Positions 1 through 9,559 of a DNA stretch of 64,000 nucleotides are shown here, one piece after another; within the stretch, counting starts at the first letter, position 1; every line of letters begins with the position of its first letter. Under the pieces are notes generated by a model. That model had not been told where the DNA came from. It saw only the letters and a list, made by a program, of their open reading frames with translations, and did no database searches. The stretch is from Paulinella micropora (taxonomy: Eukaryota; Cercozoa; Imbricatea; Euglyphida; Paulinellidae). Position numbers and translations under genes: made by a program. The DNA lies in NCBI GenBank assembly GCA_019918135.1, contig WBZZ01006634.1, positions 1 through 64,000 of the forward strand. The letters are read 5' to 3'.

Positions 1-225
1 ACAACAAAGCAGTGACTCACACACATAAAGCTTTATACGCCTACAACACACACAGAACACGCGCACAGACAGTCACACACACAGTCACAGTACAACACAC
101 ACGCACACATCACACACACAACAACAACACAGACCCTCCACACCCAACACACACACACACACACACAAGCACAAGACAACCATACACACACAGTCACACA
201 CGCACATCACACACACACCTGCACG
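1..225. repeat. CA-rich microsatellite
   Basis: Nearly continuous degenerate (CA)n with scattered GT, AGT and ACAAC interruptions, purine/pyrimidine alternating on the plus strand. Open frames across it encode only Thr-His strings and are not believed. It ends about 90 bases before the first plausible start codon. Confidence 0.9.
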
Positions 226-312
226 AAATTGACGACGCACATTTTTTTTACAAAGGGAGGAAAGGGCTTTGTTTTTTTGTGTTACGTCTTCCTTGTACAT
301 TTGTGTAGCGGT

Positions 313-1098
313 ATGTCTTTTCTTGGAGCAGGGATCTCGACCGACGACGGAACGAAAGACGCTGCACGGCCGAACAAAAGACAGAAGCGTGCACACGGTC
401 GTTCTTCCTTGTTGGACCTGCTCGAGCTGCTGGAGGGCAGCACACTAGAATTGCTCATCTCGTACTCGCCGTCTTCCTTGGCCGTGCTAGGCACGGCCTG
501 CAAGCGTCTCGAGTCCTCCCTGCTGCCCTTAGCCAAAATAGCTAAGCAAGACGAACTCCGCGCGGTGCAAAAGACACTTGTCCAACAGATCGAGCAAGTG
601 ACCCTGGGCAGGGGTTTTGAGAAATACGGGATCACCGGCGCAGTTCCCTACCATTACTACGAAAACGGAGAAGAGTTGGATGCGCACGGCCTGCTGAACA
701 TTGACGTGGGCAGACGCTACGGTGAATCTGTACCCGTTAGTACGCGCTTGGTGTTGTACTGCAAACACACGATCCGGACCGGCAAAACAGTGATGGAACT
801 CAGCTTGTCGCTGGACCAAAGAAGTCACAAGTGCGAACACCAATTCCTCAGGCATCTGCCACTGGACGGCATTATATCGGAGGTGCGGAGCAGCGACCAA
901 ATCACAGAAGCCGTACAAAGAATTATTTCGTTGCCAATGTTGAATTTGTTGGGAGACGCCTACAGAGCTGAACGAGACTGCACCTTGAAGTGGGAAGAGC
1001 TGCTCGAGATAGGTGTAAAGACTCCTATCCAACGCAAGTGGCTCAGCGGCAGTCCCAAGGGAGTCTGTGCTGATTGCAGTGACTCGGACTGTGACTAA
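313..1098 (+). CDS. F-box-like orphan protein, 261 aa
   Basis: An intact frame. The frame is open further upstream, but the ATG at 313 is preferred because the upstream part translates T-rich leader sequence. A basic patch KRQKR (residues 22-26) looks like a nuclear localisation signal. Residues about 33-72 (Leu-rich, with ELLISYSPSSL followed by CKRLESSL) have the spacing of an F-box: a helix, a Ser/Leu turn and then a Cys-Lys-Arg-Leu helix. The remainder, about 190 residues, is unrecognised, and the extreme C terminus is Asp/Ser/Cys-rich (CADCSDSDCD). If it is an F-box protein it would bind SKP1 and present a substrate through the C-terminal part; an SKP1 gene lies at 19.4 kb. The F-box reading is an inference from pattern only. 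Confidence 0.6.
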   Translation: MSFLGAGISTDDGTKDAARPNKRQKRAHGRSSLLDLLELLEGSTLELLISYSPSSLAVLGTACKRLESSLLPLAKIAKQDELRAVQKTLVQQIEQVTLGRGFEKYGITGAVPYHYYENGEELDAHGLLNIDVGRRYGESVPVSTRLVLYCKHTIRTGKTVMELSLSLDQRSHKCEHQFLRHLPLDGIISEVRSSDQITEAVQRIISLPMLNLLGDAYRAERDCTLKWEELLEIGVKTPIQRKWLSGSPKGVCADCSDSDCD

Positions 1099-1263
1099 AA
1101 GCGACCCAAACACGCGGAGACAGGGATTCTGTTGCGCGTCGTCAAGAGATTCTAGTTTTTTTCTTTTTTAGTTTTCGGCGCTGTTCAGAGTTTTAGAAAA
1201 AAAGAGATTTTCCTGTTTTTTTAATATTAAAAAGCAATTTTTTTTCTGCAAGCGGCCTATTAT

Positions 1264-1956
1264 TTAGGACGGCTCCGGCATTTTCGACTGCGCGCCGGCC
1301 TGTAGTTTGACGCTGGCTAGCACTAGGCTCTGGTATTTTCTAAAGCTGTTCTCGTCTATCTCTCGCACTGTCCCGTCGTCGTTCTCGCGCAGCAGGCCCT
1401 GCGTCACCAGGTGGTACAGCAGCGCCTGGTTCGTGCGCATAGCGTTCTTTCTGAAAACCTCCGGGGGCATGGCGCGGTGGCTCACGATGTGCAACCGTAT
1501 GCTGCTCAGCAGCCAGTGCTGGTTGCACTCTTCCTGCCAGCGCCGCCGGTACCATTGCTGCACACACCGCAGCACTACTAGTGGGCTCCTGTCACCCCAC
1601 TCGTCGAATAAGCTCTGCAAGTGCGCAAAGTCTCTGTTGTCGCATTGTCCTCTGGGCAAGAACTGGCACGCGAAGCAGAAAGATTCGTCCGCGCCCGGGT
1701 TCTGCTGGGCGTCCTCCCGCTCGGCCTCCGCTAGCCCCGGGTAAAGGCTCAGCGGGCGCATCGGCTCTGGCGGCGCGTTCGCATCTCCTGCCCCGTCGTA
1801 GTCGTTGTAATTCTGCCACCGCGGGGGTGACGAGTTCGCTCCGTGCTTCGTGCTGCGCGGCGCGAACGGGCCCGTGTACCTGTCGTCGTCAGCGTCGGCC
1901 GCCCCGTCATTGCCGCGGAATTCGAACGGCACCAGCGCGGACGCCACGTGTTCCAT
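1264..1956 (-). CDS. orphan protein with CxxC motif, 230 aa
   Basis: An intact frame from an ATG at 1956 to a TAA. The first 90 residues are polar and probably disordered (Asp, Gly, Pro, Asn rich). A CFAC motif at 94-97 and Cys105 could be part of a small metal site, though I do not see four clear ligands. The C-terminal 120 residues look like a compact helical domain (VVLRCVQQWYRRRW, then NAMRTNQALLYHLV) ending near a possible beta hairpin, in the style of a winged helix. No family is recognised. The first 14 codons and about 120 bases of upstream DNA recur as a detached fragment at 3.63-3.79 kb. Confidence 0.6.
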   Translation of the reverse strand: MEHVASALVPFEFRGNDGAADADDDRYTGPFAPRSTKHGANSSPPRWQNYNDYDGAGDANAPPEPMRPLSLYPGLAEAEREDAQQNPGADESFCFACQFLPRGQCDNRDFAHLQSLFDEWGDRSPLVVLRCVQQWYRRRWQEECNQHWLLSSIRLHIVSHRAMPPEVFRKNAMRTNQALLYHLVTQGLLRENDDGTVREIDENSFRKYQSLVLASVKLQAGAQSKMPEPS

Positions 1957-2070
1957 TCCGACGCAGGTGTGAGTGGAACGGCTTTTTTACAAAGTAAGCA
2001 ACCCAAGCAAAAGTGGTGTGTTGGCAAAAAGTGGGAAGGGGCAAAGGCGCACGACCGCCTTTGTTTTGCT
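1904..2070. repeat. duplicated 5' gene end and promoter, copy A
   Basis: Contains the first codons of the minus-strand gene starting at 1956 plus its upstream DNA. It aligns with 3633-3790 over about 160 bases with scattered substitutions and small indels. Shared words include CCACGTGTTCC, TTTTTTACAAAGTAAGC and GTGGTGTGTTGGCAAA. Confidence 0.8.
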
Positions 2071-2415
2071 ACGGGACTCCCTACCACTCTTTTTTTCTTA
2101 CACAGCTTTTTCCCCTCCCACTCTCACCCACCTTTCGATGATCATCTCTTTTGGGGGGGGGGGCAGCACGGCGGGCGGGAAATGTTTGGTAGCTTAAAAT
2201 GTATTCCCCTCCGCCGCCCCCCTCTCGCCGTTCTCCCCCCTCTCGCCGTTCCCCGGCATTTACAAAAGTGCAAGCACGCACGGGAAACGGCGAGGGGGGG
2301 GGGAAGTTTTGGAGAAAGAGAGAGAGAGAGGCCCTTTGTCACTCTTCTGTTTTTGTGTCCGAGGCTCTCGCCGCATTGCTGCAGTGTGCGACCACCTCCT
2401 GGGCAAAACCAGCTG
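2071..2415. other. spacer with G and C runs
   Basis: No gene seen. It holds a G run of ten or more at 2151, a doubled CCCTCTCGCCGTTC motif near 2220-2250, another G run near 2296 and a GA-rich stretch near 2315. It probably includes the upstream DNA of the minus-strand gene starting at 1956. Confidence 0.5.
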
Positions 2416-3492
2416 CTAGCACGCCCGGCAGGCCATCACGCGTACCCCAATAGCGCTCGCTATCTGCTGGACGACGCCTGGCTCGCGGACCCCGTACAAC
2501 CCTGGCGAGGCCGCCCAGATATCCCGCAGTAGCTCTTGGAGCTGCCCAACCACGCCTTGCACCCCGTAGACGCGGTGGACAGGTTTTTGAGCAGGGCAAT
2601 GAGCACTCTCGTCCGGTAGTAACCGAGCCATTGAAACCACGCTAGCAAAGTGCCGCGAATTTCCAACTCTTGCAGCCAGGCACCTGGGATGTCTGCCGCT
2701 CGTAGCAGCGGACTTAGCTCCTCTGGCGAAATCGTAAGACTGGTAGAAAGTATTTCTTTGTGATCGGCCTCGACGAACAGGGGGCGGTGCCCCGCAAATC
2801 GCAATTCTTGGTCTAACTCCATCACGGCCTCAACTGCGCTCTTGGTCGACAAGTACCTGGGTTCCTCCGTAATTAGCTTAGTCAAGGCTCGCGAGAGCAG
2901 ATGGCATTTTTGTTGGTTATTGGAGGTGGAAGGCCTCCTGCTTGTGGCGGGTCCCCACACAAGTCTTTTCGCCATTGGTACACCACCACCACTTGCCGGG
3001 AATGGACCACCTGTAGGATAAGGCCAGCTGACACGCAACGTAACATGGCATTGAGCGTCGACCACTTCGCCCTTACGATTGTACTTTATTCGCTTGGTGA
3101 GATACGTAGTTACTTCGTCCCCGTTTTCCTCGGTTGTCAAGCGCCGATCTTCGTTCGTCAGGGTATGCAGACACAGCATTTTGTTTCCTATTCCGGCTTC
3201 TAGCCAATCGGCTAGCATGCCGGGGTCCTTGGTGGTCATCCTCGTTTCGTTCAGTGACAAAAAATCAGGCATAAGACATAGCTTGGGACATCTTTCCCGG
3301 CTGAGCGTCTCAACCCCGATCGCTTCTCCGATCGCGGCTAGCCCCTCCCGCACGGTACTCGCGGGCACTTGGTACTTGTGCTTCTCTGGTACAACTAGTG
3401 GTTTCTGCCAGACAGCTCCTTTCTTTCTGCTCTGGCTCCGTCAGCTCGTACCACTTCACCGTCACCTCCACACTCTCGCTGTCGGTAGCCAT
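2416..3492 (-). CDS. orphan gene in shifted frames, about 355 codons
   Basis: I read this as one gene from the ATG at 3492 (MATDSESVEVTVKWYEL) to a TAG at 2416. The frame changes twice, near 3430 beside an AAAGAAAGG tract and near 2590 at a run of five A. In each case the abandoned frame soon turns into an implausible or stop-ending peptide and the other frame continues with ordinary composition. The middle part (about 2600-3368) contains a possible beta-rich segment (CHVTLRVSWPY) and a helical C-terminal half (AVEAVMELDQELRF, LVGVVGQLQELL-like). No family is recognised. Both shifts are at homopolymers, so consensus error is as likely as true decay. Confidence 0.5.
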
Positions 3493-3995
3493 GCGCTGTT
3501 TTCGCCACTTTTTTATTGTAACTTTGCTTCTTAGACATTTCTAAGAGCTAACAAGATTTTTCTTTCTGAACGAGAAAGAGAAGGACCTAAAGAGCAAAAA
3601 GAGCAAGAGAAAGAAAGGTGGGGGGGGGGGACGTCATTGCCGCGGAACAGCGCGTACGCCACGTGTTCCAATTCCGAATGTGGTGTGGAACGGCTTTTTA
3701 CAAAGTAAGCCACCCAAGCCAAAGTGGTGTGTTGGCAAAGGTGGGAAGGGGGGAAAGGCGCGCGGCCGCCCTTCTTTTTCGCAAGGGTGTTTTGCTCCTT
3801 TTTTTTACCGGTTCTCCCTTCCCTCCCTTGTTTTGGCAAGCCCCCGCCCTTTTTTTGTACAGGTCCGGCCCCCCCCCTCACCCACTCTCTCTCTAGAGGG
3901 GCGGCGGTGAAGGTTGGCGGAGGGGAAACGTAGCTTGTCGGCAAAAGCTGTTTTTCCCGCACTCGGGCCAACAGAAGCAGGACAAGAAAAAAGGA
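3493..3995. other. spacer containing the gene-start fragment
   Basis: Apart from the fragment at 3633-3790 it holds G, C and T runs (3618-3630, 3790-3890). It separates two divergently oriented genes (3492 minus and 3996 plus), so both promoters must be here. Confidence 0.5.
3633..3790. repeat. duplicated 5' gene end and promoter, copy B (gene fragment)
   Basis: Homologous to 1904-2070 in the same orientation. On the minus strand it still reads EHVAYALFRGND, matching the first residues of the gene at 1264-1956, after which the match ends in a G run. It is a detached start of that gene with its upstream region. No body of the gene follows. Confidence 0.75.
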
Positions 3996-4702
3996 ATGAC
4001 CAAAGCGGAGTGCATGTTAGCAGTAGCCTTTGCGGTGTTTTGGATGATTGCGGGACTAATAGGACTAATAGTGGCGTTTATAGAGAAGCCAGTAAAATCC
4101 GATTCGCGAGACCAGTGTGATCTCAGCTTCTCGAATCTAACCCGCTTGGTGGGTTCAGCCTTGTTGTATGACGAGAGATCTCGCCAGTGTCTGAGCGTGG
4201 TGCCCCCCCGGAGGAGTCGGAACCTGCCTGGCTAGGGCTGCGGATGCAGGAATGCAGCACCGCCAATGCTACACTGCAAACCTTTGGACTTTTCAACGTC
4301 TCGAATTTCAGCAGCTGCGTCATGTCCCAAAAGAAGCAGGACGAACTCTTTGACGACGGGATCTATCTGCTTTTGTACAATCATCCTGCAAGTGTAAATA
4401 AGTACGGGCTTGCGCCAGGCGCACCCGACACCGACTGCGGGGGGTGCCTGGTGCTGAAGCAAATCAACGACTCAAACCATTCAGCTCTTGGCTGGTGGAT
4501 CGCCTACGAAGAACGCGACAATGCCTCCTCGATCTACGGCAAATGCATTCTGGTGCAACATTCCATTGCCCAAGGAATCGAGTACACGTATGCCAACATA
4601 GAAAACAACGAGATCCGGGTGAGCAACCTTTCTTCCACGGCGCCGACCAAGGCCACTTTCCGGTTGCTGGACCCTTCTTTGTTGCCCCACCAAGGTCTTT
4701 AA
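3996..4702 (+). CDS. type II membrane glycoprotein, about 235 aa
   Basis: The ATG at 3996 opens a short hydrophilic N terminus (MTKAEC) followed by a 22-residue hydrophobic segment (ending IGLIVAFI) and then a positively charged KPVK. This is a signal-anchor arrangement with the C terminus outside the cytosol or in the lumen. The outer part has at least seven N-glycosylation sequons (NAT, NVS, NFS, NDS, NHS, NAS, NLS) and several cysteines. The frame changes once, in a run of seven C at about 4202-4208; the second frame then runs cleanly to the stop, so a homopolymer miscount is likely. No family is recognised. The TAA stop at 4700 overlaps an AATAAA. Confidence 0.65.
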
Positions 4703-4706
4703 TAAA
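4701..4706 (+). terminator. AATAAA poly(A) signal overlapping stop codon
   Basis: The stop TAA of the glycoprotein gene (4700-4702) lies inside TTTAATAAAC. The same arrangement occurs at two other plus-strand genes in the window. Confidence 0.5.
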
Positions 4707-4918
4707 CTTTGTCTGCCTCACTCTTCGAGGCCCGTTTGTGTGTGTGGGAAAGGGCGTTATGTGGCACCGCGCGCGTTAATACTTCTTTTCTGTAACTCGA
4801 TCCTGCGACCTTGGTCTCTCAGCCAGGCTCGCCTTCTTTTTTAATATTGGCGGGGGTCGTCTTTCCAAGCCGCCCCCGTCGTGCAGAATATCGCGTAGTA
4901 GCAGCGCCAGGTCAGGCT

Positions 4919-5249
4919 CTAGCCGGGCCTGGCACTGGTCACCAAGAATTTCAGGTCGTCTTCGGTCAGCCGCAGCAGGCCCGCGCGATCACGGTATTGC
5001 AAGGTGCGCAGCACCGTGGCCAGCGCGGGCCCCTGCACGCCCTGCGCCTCGAGCTCCGTCCGCAGCCAGCGCTGGGCCTCTGCTCGCGCAGGCCCTATTG
5101 CCGCGATCGGGAAACGTTGCGCGGCTACTGCTGCTGCAGACGGTAGTACTAGGCCCTTGGGCTCGGCGGTAGCCCTTGGGCTCCTCGGTCCGTGCCGCCC
5201 AGCCGGCCAACAAGCCCTGGAAGCCGGGTGAGGAATTTGCTGTCGCCAT
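4919..5249 (-). CDS. small SAM-like helical protein, about 103 aa
   Basis: The proposed start is the ATG at 5249 (MATANSSPGFQGLL) and the stop is a TAG at 4919. About 60 bases into the gene a 19-base unit beginning GAGCCCAAGGGC is repeated head-to-tail, which shifts the frame. After it the frame reads to the end with a helical, Leu-rich domain: WLRTELEAQGV, then VLRTLQYRDRAGLLRL and LTEDDLKFLV. That order of a short helix, then LRTL, then a 'level of Leu-x-x-Leu before Asp-Asp-Leu' resembles SAM domains, where 'L..L.eeDL..LGI' is typical. The SAM assignment is by pattern only and could be wrong. Confidence 0.45.
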
Positions 5250-5566
5250 CCCACAAGTCCAATAAAACAAAGATATAGCTAAGCTCTTGAAAGACAGGGT
5301 GTTGTTTCCCTCCCGCCCACCCTCCCCCTCCCCTGCAATATCAAGAAGAAAAAGCCCCCAACACAAACCCCCCCCCCCCCCGGCCAGCCTCCCCTCAAAA
5401 AAAAGTGCGCGTGGCGGCCCCCCCCCCGCCCTTCCGCCGTCTTGCCCCCCCCCCTCTCCCTCCTCAAACCGTGCGTACATTCTGTCTCCTCACAAAATAC
5501 CGCATTATATATATTGTTTACTGAGAACCAAAACTGAGTTGCGTATTGAAAGGTTTAGCACTGTTT
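5250..5566. other. spacer with C runs
   Basis: No gene seen. C runs of 7-17 occur at 5371-5385, 5420-5430 and 5447-5455. An AT-rich stretch with TATATATTG lies near 5505-5515. Confidence 0.5.
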
Positions 5567-7131
5567 TTAACGCACAAGGTACTTCACTGGCAGGCCCCTG
5601 GCCAAGAAGAAGGCCTCGGCCTGCGCGTCGCCATTTCGTGCTTGCCTGAGCGTTTCTATACGCAACGAATGTTCCTGACTGTCTTTGGTCACCAGCCCGC
5701 GCGGCTCATCGAGCGAATACAGAAACACGTCATGTCCCAGAACTTCTTCGCCCAGCGTAGTCTCGAGCTCCAGGTCTCTGGCCAAGTCCGCGTCATCTTC
5801 GTTGCCAGCCACTTGCGCAAAGAATTTGTTCTTGGCCACGAGGTACAGGAAAAAATGCGCGAGAGGCAATTGGGTGGAATTTAGATTTCGACGTGGGAGC
5901 CTCCTGCACACTATCCGCACGATCTCGCTATAGATTTGGGTACCGTTGACCGCGTGGAAACGAGCTAAGGCACCAGGCGCGGGGCGCAAGATTTCCGCGA
6001 CCGCCTGCCGCAGCGCTTCGATTGCTGCGTCATTGGCTTGCTGCCAGACTTCAGGCTCGATCTCCTCTTCTGGTTCCTCTGTGTTCAGGTACTGGTCGCG
6101 CACGTTCTTGGTATAGGCTGTGATAGCACGAGCTAGCCGTTCAACGAAAACTCTAGCTTGTTCAGTCATCAGCCGAGACCAACGCGGTCCCCTTGCAGGT
6201 CGAGCCGGGCGGGTAGTCGTTGCTGTCGCTCTCGCTAGCATCCTCGGCCGAGAACACGGGCACCGCGCCCAACAACAGCTTGCGGCGCTTGGCGGCCTTC
6301 TCTTCCTGCAAACTCGTGATGAGTTGCTGCTGCTTCAAGGCCACGTCCGCCAGCGCCAGCCGAGCAGACTGTCTGCTCCTCGAGCCGAGCTGTCTGCTGC
6401 TCGATGATCCTCGAGTTGGCCTCGAGCAGCCTATCTTTCATCTCCACCATCGTGCCCAGCTGCGCGACCATGGTCTTCAGGGCTACCGTGTTTGTCGAGT
6501 CGCCAAAGCCAGCCAGGCCTGCGCGCATCAGATCGCGGACGTCTGTGGGCAGCTCTTGCCTGCGCACTGGCAAGGCTTTCTCCAGCGCCTCGTCGCCCGC
6601 CGCAGCTCGAGTTGCGATCCGGGCCATTTCTTCGCGCAGCTTCTTGCAACTCGGGTGCTCGAGGTGACTCAAAATTGTCAGCAGGCCCTTGAACGTCGTG
6701 CATTGCGCAGCCCGCCGCTCGCCCTCCTTGACCTCCCGCGCCGGTGCCACCTCACGCTCGTCGGCCCGTGCGGCCGCCGTGGAAACGCGAAAAACTTCAC
6801 GGGAAAATCAAACGTATTTTCCTGGTGGCACTCCTGACCACTATTTTTCCTCGAGTGTGACTTGATCTCGCCTAACTTTAGTGCCACCTGTGACCACTTT
6901 TTTCTGGCAGAATTTCGAACAGTCCGTAAGACACAAATGCATCGGAAATGCAAAAGAAGCCGTCCTGGCTGCGCCGGATGTTGGCGAAATCTGCTGGTCC
7001 ATGCCCATGAGCAATTGAGCTTCTTGCAAGACATTAGTGGGGTCCTCTGCTCCTACCGAGCTGGTTTCGCCAGGGGGCGCCGCCACGGTGGCCACGGAGG
7101 TAGGGGCAGCGGGGACTAGTTCTGTCTGCAT
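5567..7131 (-). pseudogene. family A gene, copy 1 (interrupted)
   Basis: The longest member of a three-copy family in this window. From the ATG at 7131 the order is: a Pro/Ala-rich leader; a domain shared with copy 2, with DPxNVLxExxLLM and a later TDCS; a Glu/Lys/Arg segment EVKEGERRA that is also in copy 2; a helical part (LLTILSHLEHPSCKKLREEM); a coiled coil (EANSRIIEQQTARLEEQT); and a C-terminal domain ending FLYSLDEPRGLV and KYL, shared with the fragment at 46.7-47.2 kb. Its frame is broken about three times. The N-terminal part recalls antirepressor or Bro-N-type domains (a short beta strand GFFCISDAF-like, then a basic helix), but this is weak. Function unknown. Because its affinity may be viral I give only its parts and state. 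Confidence 0.55.
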
Positions 7132-7300
7132 GCAGACCGTGGCTCTTGTTTTTGTCTGCCACGCCTTTTTATGAGTTATGCTGGTTTTGTAGGTGATTCT
7201 TTTTTTTCTATGCGCATTCCCCTTTCAACTCCCCTCCTCCCGACCCTCGCTCAGACTCTTTCAGCTCCTTCCCGCCGTCGGCCCCCCCCCTCTCTATTTC
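6850..7300. repeat. segmental duplication including family A promoter, copy 1
   Basis: The 5' third of family A copy 1 and about 170 bases of its upstream DNA align with 8740-9300. Shared non-coding words include CCACGCCTTTT, ATGCGCATTCCCCT and TTCTTTTTTTT. In the minus-strand reading both have TCATAAAAnGGCGTGGCA about 35-50 bases before the ATG, a candidate TATA-type core promoter. Confidence 0.7.
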
Positions 7301-7709
7301 TGTGGCACGGACGGGGGGGAGGGGGGGGGAACAAAAAGGGTAGCCAATGTGACGGAGGGGGGGGGGGCCGGGCGGGGGAAAAAAAGAAGATTCCCGTCGG
7401 CAGGAGTCCCGTTCCTCTACAGCGGTCTAACCCCGCCCGCGCGTGAAAGGCCGGCTTTGCCGTTTCGTGCTTGCCTAAGCCTTTCTGTACGCAAATCAAA
7501 ACGCGGGACATGTCGACGGCAAGACAGAGGCCTACTCAAAAGGAAATCTGCGGAGGGGATTGTAAAAGTGGGCCAAGAGAGTTCTTTTTCATAAGAAAAT
7601 AGTTTATTTAATTAGGAGCTGTCAACCGTCTGTAGCCGTATTTCTTCGCTTCTCTTGTTGCAGAGACTTAGTTCTAATTCATTTTTTCAGCGCCTGGTGG
7701 ACAAAATGT
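7301..7709. other. spacer with G runs
   Basis: G runs near 7313-7330 and 7357-7378, then low-complexity sequence. I see no gene between here and the HNH gene end at 7710. Confidence 0.5.
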
Positions 7710-8463
7710 CTACATTTCCTCTAGGTCATCCAACGATATTTCATTTGTATATTTCTTTTTGATGTACTTGGCAAAAAGAATGGAGGTGCGTGCTGCTGTA
7801 CGACCTGCAACACATAGCAGGCTGAGCATTAGCCAACAAAAAAAGAGATTTTCAAGCGAACTAGTTACCAATGTACTGGGCCTTGGCCGGCATCCACCAC
7901 GACGCAAATTTTTGATTGAAAATTTCGGGCATCAAAGCGTAGTTTCGCGGGTGGTCGGCCCCGCCCAGCGAGTCTGGAATAATATGATCGATGTAGAACG
8001 GGACCTTGCGCACGCCGTCCTTGTCGAAATATTCACGAAAGTAGATGCTGGTGCGGTGCGCAAAGACCCAGGCACGCACTTGTGCCCTCGTCATGAAATG
8101 TTTGGTGTTGGTCAGCGGTTTGATAAAGCCGAGGTACACGGGCTCGGGTTCGATCTCGTGCGCTGGGTGAATCTTGCGCATCTCCGTAATCATCTGCTCC
8201 AAGTACTTCTTGCCGTTGGAAGGCGTGATGTCGCTGCCGTCCCAATCGATCTCCTGTGGCTTAGGCGTGCTTACATGTGGCTGCGGCAAAGCCACGGGCT
8301 TGGGAGGGCTTGCAATAGGTTTGATTATTGCTTTTGGCGGCGATAGCTTAGTACACTTTGCCGCAGGCTCCTGTGCAAGTTCGGACGGATGTTCGAACCG
8401 TGGCTGTTGTACTGGTTGTGATTTTTCTGCTGCGCCGTCAAGCAACACCGCGGGCTTGGACAT
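7710..8463 (-). CDS. HNH-endonuclease-like protein with one intron, about 229 aa
   Basis: Exon 1 runs 8463-7869 and exon 2 7804-7710. The intron 7868-7805 (64 bases) starts GTAACT, contains a GGCTAATG branch-like word and ends TTGCAG; splicing joins QYIG to RTAARTSILFAKYIKKKY and ends at TAG. The nuclease-like motif is FYIDHIIPDSLGGADHPRNY in the second half: the Asp-His pair, a Gly-Gly turn and an Asn, as in HNH proteins. Before it lies RTSIYFREYF. The N terminus is Pro/Lys-rich and disordered. The frame is open upstream of 8463 and there reads PAAKRLKLS, almost the c-Myc nuclear localisation signal, with a decayed second copy PAAKCTKLS downstream, so the true start may be an upstream exon. 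Substrate unknown: homing, repair and defence nucleases all share this fold. Confidence 0.65.
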
Positions 8464-8741
8464 TTCGGTAGGTGTGCTGGTATCTTGTGGCGCCGACAGC
8501 TTGAGGCGCTTTGCCGCAGGTTCCTCAACAAGCTTGGACCTTCTGGCTGCTGCTGGGATCCTGCCCGTTGAACCTTGTATTAGGTTTCATTCCTTCTAAG
8601 TGACGCCGAAAGGATGCAGCGAGCGATGTTGCGAAAACAGCGTTCCCGCTGTCGCGCGTAGTGCTAGTCGATCATTGCAGCACGAAGTTCCTTCGAACGT
8701 ACATGATCCAGATGGTTAGATTATTAGTAAATCTGTTAGCC

Positions 8742-9126
8742 TTACACACTGTCCGCCCTTTCACTTCCCTTCTTCACCTCCACTGCCTGTGTGGAGACAG
8801 TGACGATTCCTTTAGCACGGGGAAAAGCAAAATACTTTACTTCCAAATGTGAGTGCTTCCTTCCAGAAATTCTTGTGCCACCTTGACCACTTCTTTCTGG
8901 CAGAATTTTCAGAACAGTCCGTGAACGCAAATGCATCGGAAATGCAAAAGAAGCCGTCCTGACTGCGCGGATGTGGCAAAGTCTCCGGGCTGATCTTCAT
9001 GAGCAATTCGCTTTCGTCTAGAACATTTCTTGGATCGCCACTGTCAGTTGCAGCAATAGACCCCACCGCGATGGCCACGGCGGTAGGATCAGCGGGAACT
9101 ACTTCTTGTGTCGCTTGCTTGTCCAT
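8742..9126 (-). CDS. family A gene, copy 2, short form with one intron, 111 aa
   Basis: Exon 1 is 9126-8836 and exon 2 8786-8742. The intron 8835-8787 (49 bases) begins GTATTT and ends CACACAG. Splicing joins LTFGSK to AVEVKKGSERADSV and a TAA; the exon 2 peptide aligns with EVKEGERRA of copy 1, which supports the intron independently. The protein is MDKQATQE..., DPRNVLDESELLM, then GFFCISDAF, TDCSENSARKKWSRWH. It stops where copy 1 continues for hundreds of residues. It may be a functional short paralogue or a truncated copy. Fold and role are unknown; a small DNA-binding domain (antirepressor-like) is a guess from the strand-helix-basic pattern. Confidence 0.55.
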
Positions 9127-9300
9127 CTGATGATCTCTGCTCGCTTTGTTTTTTTTTGTGCCACGCCTTTTATGATTGGTCTGGTTTTTGTAGCGATTCT
9201 TTTTTTTGGACCCCCTTTATGCGCATTCCCCTCTTACAACTTCCCCCCCCCCCCCCCCCGGCCTTCGCTCCTGCCGGTCGCCCCCCCCCCTTACCCAATC
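8742..9300. repeat. segmental duplication including family A promoter, copy 2
   Basis: Partner of 6850-7300, in the same orientation. The match covers the 5' coding part and continues upstream past the CCACGCCTTTTATGA word to the C run near 9247, so the promoter was duplicated with the gene. Confidence 0.7.
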
Positions 9301-9559
9301 CCTGCAAACATGGGGAAGGGGGGAGGGCTATGAACAAAATTCCAACAGAAAATTTGCTGCCAACCCGAGCTAGGCGGGGGGGGGGGGGGGGGAGGCGCGG
9401 CCAAAAAAAAGGGGGAGAGGGGAGGAGGGGAAAGGCAGCCAAATTTCGACGGGGGGAAAACTGCCGGGCGGGGGGGACAGCCTCCCACTTCCTATCTTTT
9501 TTTTTGCCTGACCTTTGTTTCAGCTTTCTGAGCCGGCCGGCCGTTCTGCTTTTTTTTGA
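9301..9559. other. spacer with G runs
   Basis: G runs at 9375-9393 and 9448-9475 and A/T runs. Nothing gene-like is supported. Confidence 0.45.
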
